From NCBI GenBank assembly GCA_037190845.1, contig JBBCJI010000011.1:4990-68989 (forward strand): a stretch of DNA of 64,000 bases, written 5' to 3'. Position 1 is the stretch's first letter, and the number at the start of each line of letters is the position of its first letter. Below the pieces are notes generated by a model. It was not told the origin of the DNA and did no database searches. It saw only the letters and a list, made by a program, of their open reading frames with translations. This document shows positions 53,518 to 61,793 of this stretch, piece by piece. Made by a program: the position numbers and the translations under genes. The DNA comes from JBEBVQ01 sp037190845 (lineage in GTDB: Bacteria; Bacteroidota; Bacteroidia; Chitinophagales; Chitinophagaceae).

Positions 53518-54329
53518 CAGAACGTAAACAGATCAGTACAGCAGCATTTCCGGCACTTTCGTGGCAGGAGACAGGAAACGGTCCGGTATTGGTGCTGATA
53601 CACGGGTTCCCGGAAAACAGTGATCTGTGGCAGCCGGTTATTCCGGCATTATCGGAACAATTCAGGTTGGTCATCCCGGATCTCCCCGGGGCCGGGGAGA
53701 GTAAAAGACCTGCAGATGCTCCGCTTACCGTAGAGCTGATGGCAGAAGCCATCCATGCAATACTGGATGCCGGAGCCATCGACCGGGCTGTTATTGCCGG
53801 CCATTCGATGGGAGGGTATACGGCGCTTGCCTTTGCGGATCTGTATCCCGGTTATGTGCAGGGGCTGTCGCTGGTGCATTCGCTGGCCAATGCGGATGAC
53901 GAGGAGAAAAAAGAATCCCGGCGTAAGTCTGTGGCGCTGATCCGTAAGGGGGGGAAGGAGACATTTGTCCGGCAGATGATCCCCAACCTGTTTTCGGAAT
54001 CTTTCCGGAAGGAACAGCCGGAAACCATCCATACACAGGTAGCGCGCGCGCTGCAATTACCGGATGAGGATATGATCGCTTTTTATGAAGCTATTGCAGC
54101 TCGTCCGGACCGTACTGCAGTAGTACGCGATGCGGCTTTTCCTGTACAATGGATCATCGGGAAAGAAGATACAGCTACACCCTCTGAAAAAGCTTTGCAA
54201 CAGGCCGGCCTTTCTGATGTTTCCTTTATTCATGTGTATCAGGCATGTGCACATATGAGTATGCTGGAACAACCGGAACAGCTTGCCACAGACGTTGCAG
54301 GATTCGGTTTATACTGCAAAAATCGCTAA
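53514..54329 (+). CDS. Alpha/beta hydrolase
   Basis: A 271-residue hydrolase. The HG oxyanion motif is LVLIHGFPENSDLW, the nucleophile elbow AGHSMGGY has S98, and the acid and histidine lie in IGKEDTATP (near 223) and CAHMSMLEQPEQ (near 249). It is a typical soluble esterase-like fold. The substrate is unknown. It overlaps the DUF4105 gene by 4 bases, so the two are translated together. Confidence 0.9.
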   Translation: MTERKQISTAAFPALSWQETGNGPVLVLIHGFPENSDLWQPVIPALSEQFRLVIPDLPGAGESKRPADAPLTVELMAEAIHAILDAGAIDRAVIAGHSMGGYTALAFADLYPGYVQGLSLVHSLANADDEEKKESRRKSVALIRKGGKETFVRQMIPNLFSESFRKEQPETIHTQVARALQLPDEDMIAFYEAIAARPDRTAVVRDAAFPVQWIIGKEDTATPSEKALQQAGLSDVSFIHVYQACAHMSMLEQPEQLATDVAGFGLYCKNR

Positions 54330-54344
54330 CTTAGTATGTGAGTG

Positions 54345-56300
54345 ATGATCAGGAGGCTGCTTATAGTGTTGTTTTGGTTGGTTGCCGGAGATATAGTGCC
54401 GGCAACTGCTTCGCATATTGTTGGCGGAGAAATGATGTACGAATGTCTGGGGCCGGCTGGCCCGGGGCTTACCCGTTATCGGATATGGCTTAATATATAC
54501 CAGGATTGCCTGGGGGGCCATCAGGATGCTATCGGCAGCGATAATCCGGCTGTGTTTGCTATTTTTGATGGGAATGGCAGAAGAGTTCCTGTTGGGGGGG
54601 GGATGTATGATCTTGTTGATTCGCTTGCAGACGTCGCTATACCGCCTAATTTTCACAATCAGTGTGTAAATAATCCGCCATCAGTATGTCTCCGCAGAGT
54701 AACCTTTGAGCGGATATACGATTTACCTGATAACACTTCCGGATACCGTATCGTTTATCAGCGGTGTTGCCGGAATGCTTCAGTCATAAATGTTGCTAAT
54801 CCGGGGAATACCGGTGCTACTTATTCCTGTTTTATACCACCGCAGCCGACTGCTGTATGTAACAGCAGTGCTGTCTTTAAGAACTACCCGCCTCAGATCA
54901 TTTGCATTAACACTCCGCTTGTATATGATCATTCAGCTACGGATGCGAACGGAGATTCGCTTAGTTATGAATTTTGTGAGGCTTATATTGGAGGATCTAT
55001 TAATTCACCGAAGCCCGGCGCAGGACCCGGCGCCGGCGACATACATCCGCCGCCGTATCCTCCGGTGACTTATATTGGCGGTTTCAGCGCGTTGCGTCCG
55101 ATGGTCGGTAATCCGCAGATTCAGATTGATCCCGCTACGGGTATGATCACCGGAACTCCTAATCTGTTGGGCCGTTTTGTTGTAACTGTTTGTTGTAATG
55201 AATGGCGCAACGGTGAGCTCATCAATACGGTGACGCGTGAGTTTCAATTTGTGGTTACCAACTGTTCCAAGGCTGTTTTAGCAGACATTCCGCAGTTGTC
55301 TACGGAGTATAATACTTATATCGTCGAGTGCGATGGCTTTACGGTGCAGTTCAAAAACCAGAGCAGGGGCGGATTTAATTATTACTGGGACTTTGGTGCG
55401 GGGGATGAAAGGCCGGCTACATCCACGGAATTCGAACCTTCATTTACCTACCCGGATACCGGTGTCTATACAGTGAAGCTGGTGGTAAACAGGGGATCTA
55501 CCTGCCCCGATAGCATCAGCCGGCTGGTGAAAATATATCCATATTTCAATGCTGATTTTGAGACGGAAGGGTTGCCGTGTCCCAAAGGGACAATGCAGTT
55601 CAATGATATGTCAAGGGCGACTTATAACCCTGTCACGGAATGGATGTGGTCTTTTGGAGATGGTAATACCTCGACAGAGCAATTTCCCGGACATGCTTAT
55701 GAACAAGGTGGGGATTATACGGTTACTCTGGTGTCTAAAACGGTGAAAGGCTGTGTAGACACTGTAAGGAAAACTGTTTCGATCGACCAGTTTGTGCCAT
55801 TTGCAGGGAATGATACGATCATTGTCAAAGGATCGTATCTGCGCTTTAATGCCTCCGGCGGATCGGAATACCGCTGGTCTCCCGGCACTCATCTTGATGA
55901 TCCTTCGGTGCATAATCCACTTGGTTATTACCCGGATACGACAAGGCTTGATTACGTGGTCTATGTAAGAAGCGAAAATAATTGCGAAGGCTATGATACG
56001 ATCAATGTATGGGTAGTCGCTCAGGGAGCGGCATTTGTACCTACCGCTTTTACACCTAACGGAGACGGCGTTAATGACGTATTTACGCCGATCGGTATCG
56101 GGTATAATGAGGTGGCTTTCTTTCGCGTGTACAACCGATATGGACAGGAAGTATATTATGCAGACCGCTTTAAAGCAGGGTGGAATGGTATGTATAAAGG
56201 ACAGCCTGCCGCAGCAGGAACTTATTACTGGGTGCTGAAAATCACTGATCGTTTCGGGAAAGAAGAATTACATAAAGGCGATGTGACGTTGGTGAGGTGA
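54345..56300 (+). CDS. PKD-domain surface protein, T9SS type B (gliding-motility-type) sorting domain
   Basis: A 651-residue secreted protein. After a signal sequence (RRLLIVLFWLVAGDIVPATA) comes a Bacteroidota surface domain (SHIVGGEMMYECLG, NIYQDCLGG), then two PKD domains (GGFNYYWDFGAGDERP..., VTEWMWSFGDGNTSTEQ...). The C-terminus is the gliding motility-associated type B domain: FVPTAFTPNGDGVNDVFTP, FFRVYNRYGQEVYY, GWNGMYKGQPAAAGTYYWVLKI. Exported by T9SS, probably adhesive. ATG 54345 follows a GTG at 54342. Confidence 0.92.
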   Translation: MIRRLLIVLFWLVAGDIVPATASHIVGGEMMYECLGPAGPGLTRYRIWLNIYQDCLGGHQDAIGSDNPAVFAIFDGNGRRVPVGGGMYDLVDSLADVAIPPNFHNQCVNNPPSVCLRRVTFERIYDLPDNTSGYRIVYQRCCRNASVINVANPGNTGATYSCFIPPQPTAVCNSSAVFKNYPPQIICINTPLVYDHSATDANGDSLSYEFCEAYIGGSINSPKPGAGPGAGDIHPPPYPPVTYIGGFSALRPMVGNPQIQIDPATGMITGTPNLLGRFVVTVCCNEWRNGELINTVTREFQFVVTNCSKAVLADIPQLSTEYNTYIVECDGFTVQFKNQSRGGFNYYWDFGAGDERPATSTEFEPSFTYPDTGVYTVKLVVNRGSTCPDSISRLVKIYPYFNADFETEGLPCPKGTMQFNDMSRATYNPVTEWMWSFGDGNTSTEQFPGHAYEQGGDYTVTLVSKTVKGCVDTVRKTVSIDQFVPFAGNDTIIVKGSYLRFNASGGSEYRWSPGTHLDDPSVHNPLGYYPDTTRLDYVVYVRSENNCEGYDTINVWVVAQGAAFVPTAFTPNGDGVNDVFTPIGIGYNEVAFFRVYNRYGQEVYYADRFKAGWNGMYKGQPAAAGTYYWVLKITDRFGKEELHKGDVTLVR

Positions 56301-56428
56301 ATGATTAATTAGTCAATTTGAAAATGTGCTAATTTGAAAATGCTCATGTTATTATAATAACTGCATTCATTGGCTCGTTTTCAAATTGCCACATTAAATA
56401 GATCATTTCCCGGCAACATTGTCTTTGT

Positions 56429-56436
56429 TATCTTTG
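56429..56436 (+). promoter_or_regulatory. nadD promoter -7 motif, near-leaderless
   Basis: TATCTTTG lies 7 bases before the nadD ATG at 56444, so the expected transcript would start within a base or two of the start codon. Confidence 0.55.
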
Positions 56437-56443
56437 TGTCCTT

Positions 56444-57013
56444 ATGCACATCGGCTTGTATTTCGGCAGTTTTAATCCCATTCATGTTGGTCATCTTATT
56501 ATCGCTAATCATATAGTGTCTCATACGGACGTGGATAAAGTATGGTTTGTGCTTTCTCCGCACAACCCGCTTAAGGAGGCTCATAGTCTGCTGAATGAAT
56601 ATGACAGGTTGCACTTGGTAGAACTGGCGATCAACGAAAATCCGAAATTCCGGGCCAGCAATGTAGAGTTTCATTTACCTAAGCCTTCTTATACGATCGA
56701 TACGCTCGCTTACCTGTCAGAAAAGTTCCCGCTTGAGCGTTTTTCCGTGATCATGGGTTCCGATAGTCTGCAGAACATCCACCGCTGGAAAAACTATGAA
56801 TATTTGTTGCAGCAGTACGATCTGGTTGTTTACCGACGTCCCGGTTTCCCCGTTGAACAAAAAGAAGGTATGCGCCTTACAGTTGCGGATGCGCCGTTGC
56901 TGGATATATCGGCTACCTATATCCGGAATGAGATAAAGGCAGGAAGATCGGTACGCTATCTTGTGCCCGACCGGGTTGCGGATTATATTGACGCAAATCG
57001 CTATTATCTATAG
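56444..57013 (+). CDS. nadD: Nicotinate-nucleotide adenylyltransferase
   Basis: A 189-residue NAD-biosynthesis enzyme: adenylates nicotinate mononucleotide. The nucleotide-binding motif GSFNPIHVGH is at residues 8-17, SPHNPLKE near 38, and the C-terminal ISATYIRNEIKAGRSVRYLVPDRVADYI carries the second ATP motif. Full length and cytoplasmic. It is monocistronic with a -7 motif placed so close to the ATG that its transcript may be leaderless. Confidence 0.95.
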   Translation: MHIGLYFGSFNPIHVGHLIIANHIVSHTDVDKVWFVLSPHNPLKEAHSLLNEYDRLHLVELAINENPKFRASNVEFHLPKPSYTIDTLAYLSEKFPLERFSVIMGSDSLQNIHRWKNYEYLLQQYDLVVYRRPGFPVEQKEGMRLTVADAPLLDISATYIRNEIKAGRSVRYLVPDRVADYIDANRYYL

Positions 57014-57829
57014 GGTTAAAACGATTCAATTAGTCAATTTGAAAATGAGTATAATGATTTTGGTAATGTCCCGGATAAAGGGAGCAATGAACAACAGCGT
57101 CACCTGGAAAGGATAAATGAGCACGTGGCATGCGTTCACCACCTCATCCCCACAATCATCCGGTAATGACAATATTCTCCTGCTATGAAAATACCGTAAT
57201 GATTTCAGCACGATACTGCGTACCTACAACGGCGTCATTGCGAGCGCAGCGAAGCAATCTCTCTATGATATTGGGATTGCTTCCCTCCACTCCGTTCCGC
57301 TACTATTGAAGCACTTTATAAGTTGTTTGTAATCAACACCCCTCACGTTCTCCCCTCGAAGGGAGACGATCAGCTCGTTCCCTGTCCGAAAGCCAAACGG
57401 CACAACGGTGCAAAGTCCCCCTTTGAAGGGAGCGAAGGGGGATGTGCTCTTCTTTACACTCAACTTTGTTATTATTTCTGATGATGAACTTCGTCATGCT
57501 TATTATTGTTTGGGACATCCAAATGAATACTTGCAATGACGGTTAAGCATGAGGCATTGCGCCATCCGTGATACATGCCGCTACCAGCCATGCAGACTGT
57601 CCCGAAAACCGCTTAACCTACTCCCTTTATACCGGGACATTGCCATGATTTTTGTTTACGTAACATGGGCATTCTCAAATTGACACATTCTCAAATTGTC
57701 AAATTAGTTTGATGGTTTTTCTTATCTTCATGTGAAGTATATCTTAAAATGTTCCGGCAGTTACATACCTGGCATGATATTTTATTGTAGTGAATAAAGA
57801 ATAACTCTAAATAATTAAAAACAAATGTT
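57014..57829. other. Gene-free stretch with repeat-like intergenic DNA
   Basis: About 815 bases without a credible gene. It contains REP-like units at 57236-57265 and 57530-57543, an inverted CCCCCTTTGAAGGG...CGAAGGGGG, and repeated AATTTGAAAATG words near both ends (also at 56315-56400). Confidence 0.55.
57236..57543. repeat. REP-related block
   Basis: Begins CGTCATTGCGAGCGCAGCGAAGCAATCTC (a hairpin) and ends TTGCAATGACGG. Shared motifs with the REP doublet at 32355: GAGATTGC and GCAATGAC. Confidence 0.5.
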
Positions 57830-58024
57830 ATGGCAAACACCGGAAAAACAGTAGCTACATTGTTGATCGGCGCCGCAGTAGGGGCCGCAATAGGGTATAT
57901 ACTGGCAACAGACAAAGACACACGTCAGGAAAATATGGACAAGATTAAAGATCGTCTGAACCATCTGAAAGACAAATTTGCGAAGAAGGGACGGGAGCTG
58001 GAAGAAGACATCTTTAATAATTGA
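57830..58024 (+). CDS. YtxH domain-containing protein
   Basis: A 64-residue protein: short N-terminal hydrophobic helix (TVATLLIGAAVGAAIGYILATD) and a helical charged tail (KDKFAKKGRELEEDIF). YtxH-like proteins are general stress/envelope proteins of unknown mechanism. It is followed by a phage-holin-like gene and a small hypothetical gene, a trio common in Bacteroidota and probably cotranscribed. Confidence 0.88.
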   Translation: MANTGKTVATLLIGAAVGAAIGYILATDKDTRQENMDKIKDRLNHLKDKFAKKGRELEEDIFNN

Positions 58025-58086
58025 AAATGGAAAATGGAAAATTGAAAGTGTATGCAATTTTCCATTTTCAACTTTCAACCTTCAAT
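58021..58086. repeat. Inverted repeat between YtxH and holin-like genes
   Basis: TTGAAAATGGAAAAT and ATTTTCCATTTTCAA form a hairpin immediately after the YtxH stop codon. Confidence 0.65.
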
Positions 58087-58094
58087 TTATCTCC

Positions 58095-58487
58095 GTGTCT
58101 GGTAACATTTTTAGTAATTGGAAAAAACGCATCACTCAGTATATTGAGGTTCGTGTACAGTTGATAAAGCTGGGCATTATTGAACGTATCTCTAATATAC
58201 TGGGTAGCTTCATTTTTGTCCTGATGGCCATGTTCCTGCTATGCCTTGTCCTGATATTTGCAGGTTTTGGCGTGGCAGAAGCTTTTTCTGCCTGGTTTGA
58301 TTCCCGTATTGGCGGATATTTTGCCGCTTCCGGTGTATACGTATTGTTTATAGCCGGACTTGTATTATTTCGTAGGCCACTTTTGGTGGGCTTGTCAGGC
58401 ATTTTTATCCGGATGCTTACCAGTGATGATGACGATGATGATGATTTACCCGCAGACCTGAAAAATAACCCGGATGGCGCTCTATAA
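58095..58487 (+). CDS. Phage-holin-3_6-like membrane protein
   Basis: A 130-residue protein from GTG 58095 (SGNIFSNWKKRITQYIEVRVQLIKLGIIERISNIL). Two membrane helices follow: FIFVLMAMFLLCLVLIFAGFG and GYFAASGVYVLFIAGLVLF, then an acidic tail with DDDDDDD. The layout fits the Phage_holin_3_6 family, which in non-phage context is an envelope protein of unknown role. It overlaps the next gene by 14 bases. The 57978 start of the longer frame reads through the hairpin and is unlikely. Confidence 0.82.
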   Translation: MSGNIFSNWKKRITQYIEVRVQLIKLGIIERISNILGSFIFVLMAMFLLCLVLIFAGFGVAEAFSAWFDSRIGGYFAASGVYVLFIAGLVLFRRPLLVGLSGIFIRMLTSDDDDDDDLPADLKNNPDGAL

Positions 58488-58848
58488 AAAACAAAAAATA
58501 AATAGTCTTGCGGCGTTAAAGCGGGAAAAATTCAGGTTACGCCATGAACTGGGACAAATGTCTGCTGCCGGCTTGCTTTCTGCAGATGATCTTTCCGGTG
58601 CGGAGAAGAAACAGGAGGAAAATGCTGATCCCGGCTGGTTTGATCTGGTGTCGGGTATTTTTACCTCGCGTACTACGCTGGATAGTCTTTTCGCTTTAGG
58701 GTTGCCGTTGCTCCGTTTTTTTCCTCAAAAGACCCAGAAAAATTTCCTTCGTGCTTTTGTCCGTGAATTCTTTGGCGGCTATCTTAAGTGGAAAGGAGTA
58801 TCGCTGGGATTCAAGGTGATAAGATCCTTACTCCGGAAGAAGGATTAG
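58474..58848 (+). CDS. Hypothetical protein of YtxH-holin trio
   Basis: A 124-residue basic soluble protein: KQKINSLAALKREKFRLRHELGQMSAAG at the N-terminus, a variable acidic middle, and a C-terminal FFGGYLKWKGVSLGFKVIRSLLRKKD. It overlaps the preceding holin-like gene by 14 bases, which indicates translational coupling. No family recognised beyond its regular occurrence beside holin-like genes. Confidence 0.75.
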   Translation: MALYKKQKINSLAALKREKFRLRHELGQMSAAGLLSADDLSGAEKKQEENADPGWFDLVSGIFTSRTTLDSLFALGLPLLRFFPQKTQKNFLRAFVREFFGGYLKWKGVSLGFKVIRSLLRKKD

Positions 58849-58850
58849 TT

Positions 58851-58912
58851 AGTTATGAATGATGAGTTATGAATGATGAATTAAACTAATAATTCATCAT
58901 TCATAACTCACC
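58851..58912. repeat. Inverted repeat between convergent genes
   Basis: GAGTTATGAATGATGAATT-(AAACTAAT)-AATTCATCATTCATAACTC gives a long stem separating the trio from the minus-strand stress protein; it works as a terminator both ways. Confidence 0.7.
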
Positions 58913-59723
58913 CTTGGTGCAGTGCAATGACCGGTATGTTGCTTGATCGTGTTACGGCTTTTGTCTGGCTTTTGTGGAACAGCTTCGCCAGCAATGAATA
59001 TTTATGCGGGATCATGATCAGCCAGTCCATCTGGTACTCTGTTACGAAGTCCCGTATTCCTGCTTCAATGTCCGCATGTTCCTGTATATGATATGTTGGT
59101 TGCAACACGGTCAGCTGTTCCCGCAGGTATATTTCTTCTCCCACATCCTTTGCCGTATTACCTGTATTGATATGGAGTATGTGCAGCTTTGCCCGGGTCG
59201 CTTCTGCTAAACGCTGCATTTGCTTTACCGGCAAGCCGCCACCCTGTGTTACATGCTTCAGGTCGCTGGCCAGGCAAATATTTTTCACAGGTGCATAGCT
59301 CCTCCCAGCGGGTACGCCCATCACAGGTATGTTGAGGTTTTTCAGGGCATTGACCAGGTTGCTGCCCATCCATCCCGGCACATCGTCGCCGCTGTTGCCC
59401 ATCACCACCACCAGGGGAGGGGCCGTTTCGGTGTATTCCCTCAGGCAGTCTACAATATCCCCGTACATGATCTTCCGGTTGATCTCCAGGCCGGGGAAGT
59501 CTGCCTGCAATTGGCGTGTGTAAGATGTCATGCGCTCTTCGGCTATTTCCCGGCTTTCGTCTACCGGAATGACTGGCATAGGCGTATCGCTGAACGTTAC
59601 CGGGATAACAAACGAATGTAATAACGTAACAGAGGCATTCAGGTCCTGTGCCAGATGGCAGGCATATTGCATGGCATTATTAGCTACATCTGAAAAATCG
59701 GTAGTGGCAATGATATGGTACAT
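58908..59723 (-). CDS. Universal stress protein (tandem UspA domains)
   Basis: A 271-residue protein with two UspA-like domains. Domain 1 has IIATTDFSDVANNAMQYACHLAQ and PPLVVVMGNSGDDVPGWMGSNLVNALKNLNIPVMGVP; domain 2 has ICLASDLKHVTQGG, ...LHILHINTG, and LIMIPHKYSLLAKLFHKSQTKAVTRSSNIPVIALH (read in parts). The ATP-binding G-x(2)-G-x(9)-G-S/T is only partly preserved in domain 1. Cytoplasmic; role in stress response is inferred from family. Confidence 0.92.
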   Translation of the reverse strand: MYHIIATTDFSDVANNAMQYACHLAQDLNASVTLLHSFVIPVTFSDTPMPVIPVDESREIAEERMTSYTRQLQADFPGLEINRKIMYGDIVDCLREYTETAPPLVVVMGNSGDDVPGWMGSNLVNALKNLNIPVMGVPAGRSYAPVKNICLASDLKHVTQGGGLPVKQMQRLAEATRAKLHILHINTGNTAKDVGEEIYLREQLTVLQPTYHIQEHADIEAGIRDFVTEYQMDWLIMIPHKYSLLAKLFHKSQTKAVTRSSNIPVIALHQG

Positions 59724-59894
59724 AATCCGTGGATTTTCTTGTGGAAAGGTAAAAATAATCCCTGGATTTTAAAATGTGATAAGCACATTCTTCACATTAA
59801 ACACATTTGCCACATTCAACCGATGGTAAAAAAATGCCAGCCTGGGGAGAATATCCCCGTTATTCCTATCTTCACACCCTGAAAATGAATGTGT

Positions 59895-60665
59895 ATGAAA
59901 CGCATGATCTGCCTGTGGGTATTGCTCGTTTTTATGACGAACCGTTTAGCTGCCCAGGATGACCTGTTTGGAAACCTTACGGAAAAAAAGCCGGTGCGTA
60001 ACGGTTTTGTGATCGGTGCCAATGGTACTTTCGATCTGCCGGGAGGGGATATGGCCAGTCGTTTCGGCACCAGCTACCGGATCGGCCCCTCACTTTTATA
60101 TAAAACCAGGAGCAACTGGATGATCGGTGTCAAAGGAGATTTTATTTTTGGCAACCGCATTCGTGAAGACTCCCTGATGATCAATATCAGGACATCGGAA
60201 GGTGCGTTTATTGATAAAGGCGGTCTGCTGAAAAATGCCGGTGTATTTGAGCGTGGATTCCTGGTGGGCGTACAGGCCGGGAAGATCATTAATTTCGGCT
60301 CCGCAAAATCCGATAACGGATTATTTCTTATGACCGGGGTAGGTTTTATTCAGCACCGTATCCGTATTGTAGACAAGAACGATGATCTGTATCAGATTGC
60401 GGGTGAATATAAAAAAGGTTATGACCGGCTTACCAATGGGTTGTACATAGAGCAGTTTGTGGGGTATAATCATTTTTCATCCAATGCGCTTATCAATTAT
60501 CATATCGGCCTGAATATTATGGCTGGCTTTACAGAAGGCCGCCGGGATTATCTGTATGATGTGATGAGGCCCGATGCAGGTTCGCGGATAGATATATTGT
60601 TCGGTATCCGTGGCGGGTGGTATATTCCGATGTTCCGTCAGAAATCTGAGGAGCTGTATTTCTGA
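59895..60665 (+). CDS. Outer membrane beta-barrel protein, unknown
   Basis: A 256-residue exported protein from ATG 59895 (MKRMICLWVLLVFMTNRLAAQ; 59889 is an alternative ATG). The mature part has alternating strands and Gly/Tyr-rich turns (GFVIGANGTFDLPGGDMASRFGTSYRIGPSLLY, GLYIEQFVGYNHFSSNALINYHIGLNIMAGF) typical of 8-stranded outer membrane barrels. No specific family. It is followed 29 bases later by truA and may be read with it. Confidence 0.78.
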   Translation: MKRMICLWVLLVFMTNRLAAQDDLFGNLTEKKPVRNGFVIGANGTFDLPGGDMASRFGTSYRIGPSLLYKTRSNWMIGVKGDFIFGNRIREDSLMINIRTSEGAFIDKGGLLKNAGVFERGFLVGVQAGKIINFGSAKSDNGLFLMTGVGFIQHRIRIVDKNDDLYQIAGEYKKGYDRLTNGLYIEQFVGYNHFSSNALINYHIGLNIMAGFTEGRRDYLYDVMRPDAGSRIDILFGIRGGWYIPMFRQKSEELYF

Positions 60666-60694
60666 CGACGCCGGGCTTTTTTTCACTGATCCGT

Positions 60695-61459
60695 ATGATG
60701 CGCCGTTATTTTATTGAGGTGACGTATGATGGTACTGCGTTTCATGGTTCGCAACTGCAGGGCTTACTGCCTACTGTTCAGCTGGCCCTGAATCAGGCGC
60801 TCACTACCTTGCTGCGCATCCCTGTTGCTTCGTTCGGAGCAAGCCGTACGGACGAAGGAGTTCATGCCTTATCCAACTTTTATCATTTTGATACGGAGCT
60901 GTCACTCCACCCTCAGTTCCGCTACAAGCTGAATGCCTTGCTGCCGTCATCGCTCGCTGTGAAAACTGTATCTGAAGCCGTTAGTATGGAAGTGAATGCC
61001 CGGTTTTCTGCAGAAGCACGGCAGTACCGCTACCGGATCTACAGGCGCAAAGATCCGTTCCGCTTTCACCGTGCCATGTATTTTCCATTCCGTGCAGACC
61101 GGGAAGCGCTAGACCGGACAGCGGAGATCATCAAAGTATATACGGATTTCGAAACATTCTCCAAGCGTAATGCGCAGTCGAAGACATTCCTTTGCCGGAT
61201 TGATGAATCGTTTTGGGAGCAGCGTGAAGACGAGCTTCATTATGTGGTGCGTGCCAACAGGTTTTTGCGCGGTATGGTGCGTGGTCTGGTAGGTACGCAG
61301 CTCCGGATCGCGCGCGGACATGGTACACCGGATGATTTTCGCCGGATCATCGAAGCGAAAGACTGTACCCGTGCGGATTTCAGCGTGCCGGGATACGGTT
61401 TATACCTCGAAGAGATACGTTATCCGCAAGGGGCGCTGACAGAGCTGGAGGTAGGCTGA
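60695..61459 (+). CDS. truA: tRNA pseudouridine(38-40) synthase
   Basis: A 254-residue TruA. Conserved motifs: YFIEVTYDGTAFHGSQLQG near the start, and the catalytic Asp D53 in FGASRTDEGVHA. The C-terminal domain has FLRGMVRGLVGTQL and KDCTRADFSVPGYGLYLEEIRYP. It modifies the anticodon stem of tRNAs. Length is normal. It is the second gene after an outer-membrane protein gene and is followed by a hairpin terminator 120 bases later. Confidence 0.95.
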   Translation: MMRRYFIEVTYDGTAFHGSQLQGLLPTVQLALNQALTTLLRIPVASFGASRTDEGVHALSNFYHFDTELSLHPQFRYKLNALLPSSLAVKTVSEAVSMEVNARFSAEARQYRYRIYRRKDPFRFHRAMYFPFRADREALDRTAEIIKVYTDFETFSKRNAQSKTFLCRIDESFWEQREDELHYVVRANRFLRGMVRGLVGTQLRIARGHGTPDDFRRIIEAKDCTRADFSVPGYGLYLEEIRYPQGALTELEVG

Positions 61460-61575
61460 TCGCACCTGATCTGCTGTTCCTTATCCTTGAAGAATCCGTA
61501 GGAGATCGTCTCCGGTGGGGAAATACAGGCATGACAATGACAGCGTAAATATTCAGCGTTAACGCTTATGTGTTT

Positions 61576-61611
61576 AGCGGCCGGGTGTAGTTGATACACC
61601 CGGCCGCTTTT
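61576..61611. terminator. Terminator after truA
   Basis: AGCGGCCGGGTGT-AGTTGAT-ACACCCGGCCGCTTTT, a 13 bp GC-rich stem with T tail. Confidence 0.85.
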
Positions 61612-61793
61612 GATTTACGGGAGCAGGCTGCTTCCGTGTTATTATCAAATTGTTTTCTAACGGAGCCGCTTCCGGAGCAAGAGAAAAAGATAATACAGGG
61701 GCAACGATCAGATAACACCATACGACCAATTTTGCAATCGGTATACAGCTATCCATATAGCTGCTTCCTTAACCGGTAAAAAATACAACTGCC

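Noticed and set aside
57014..57829. Small ORFs in the intergenic repeats
   Set aside because: Their frames read through REP-like hairpins and have no protein-like composition.
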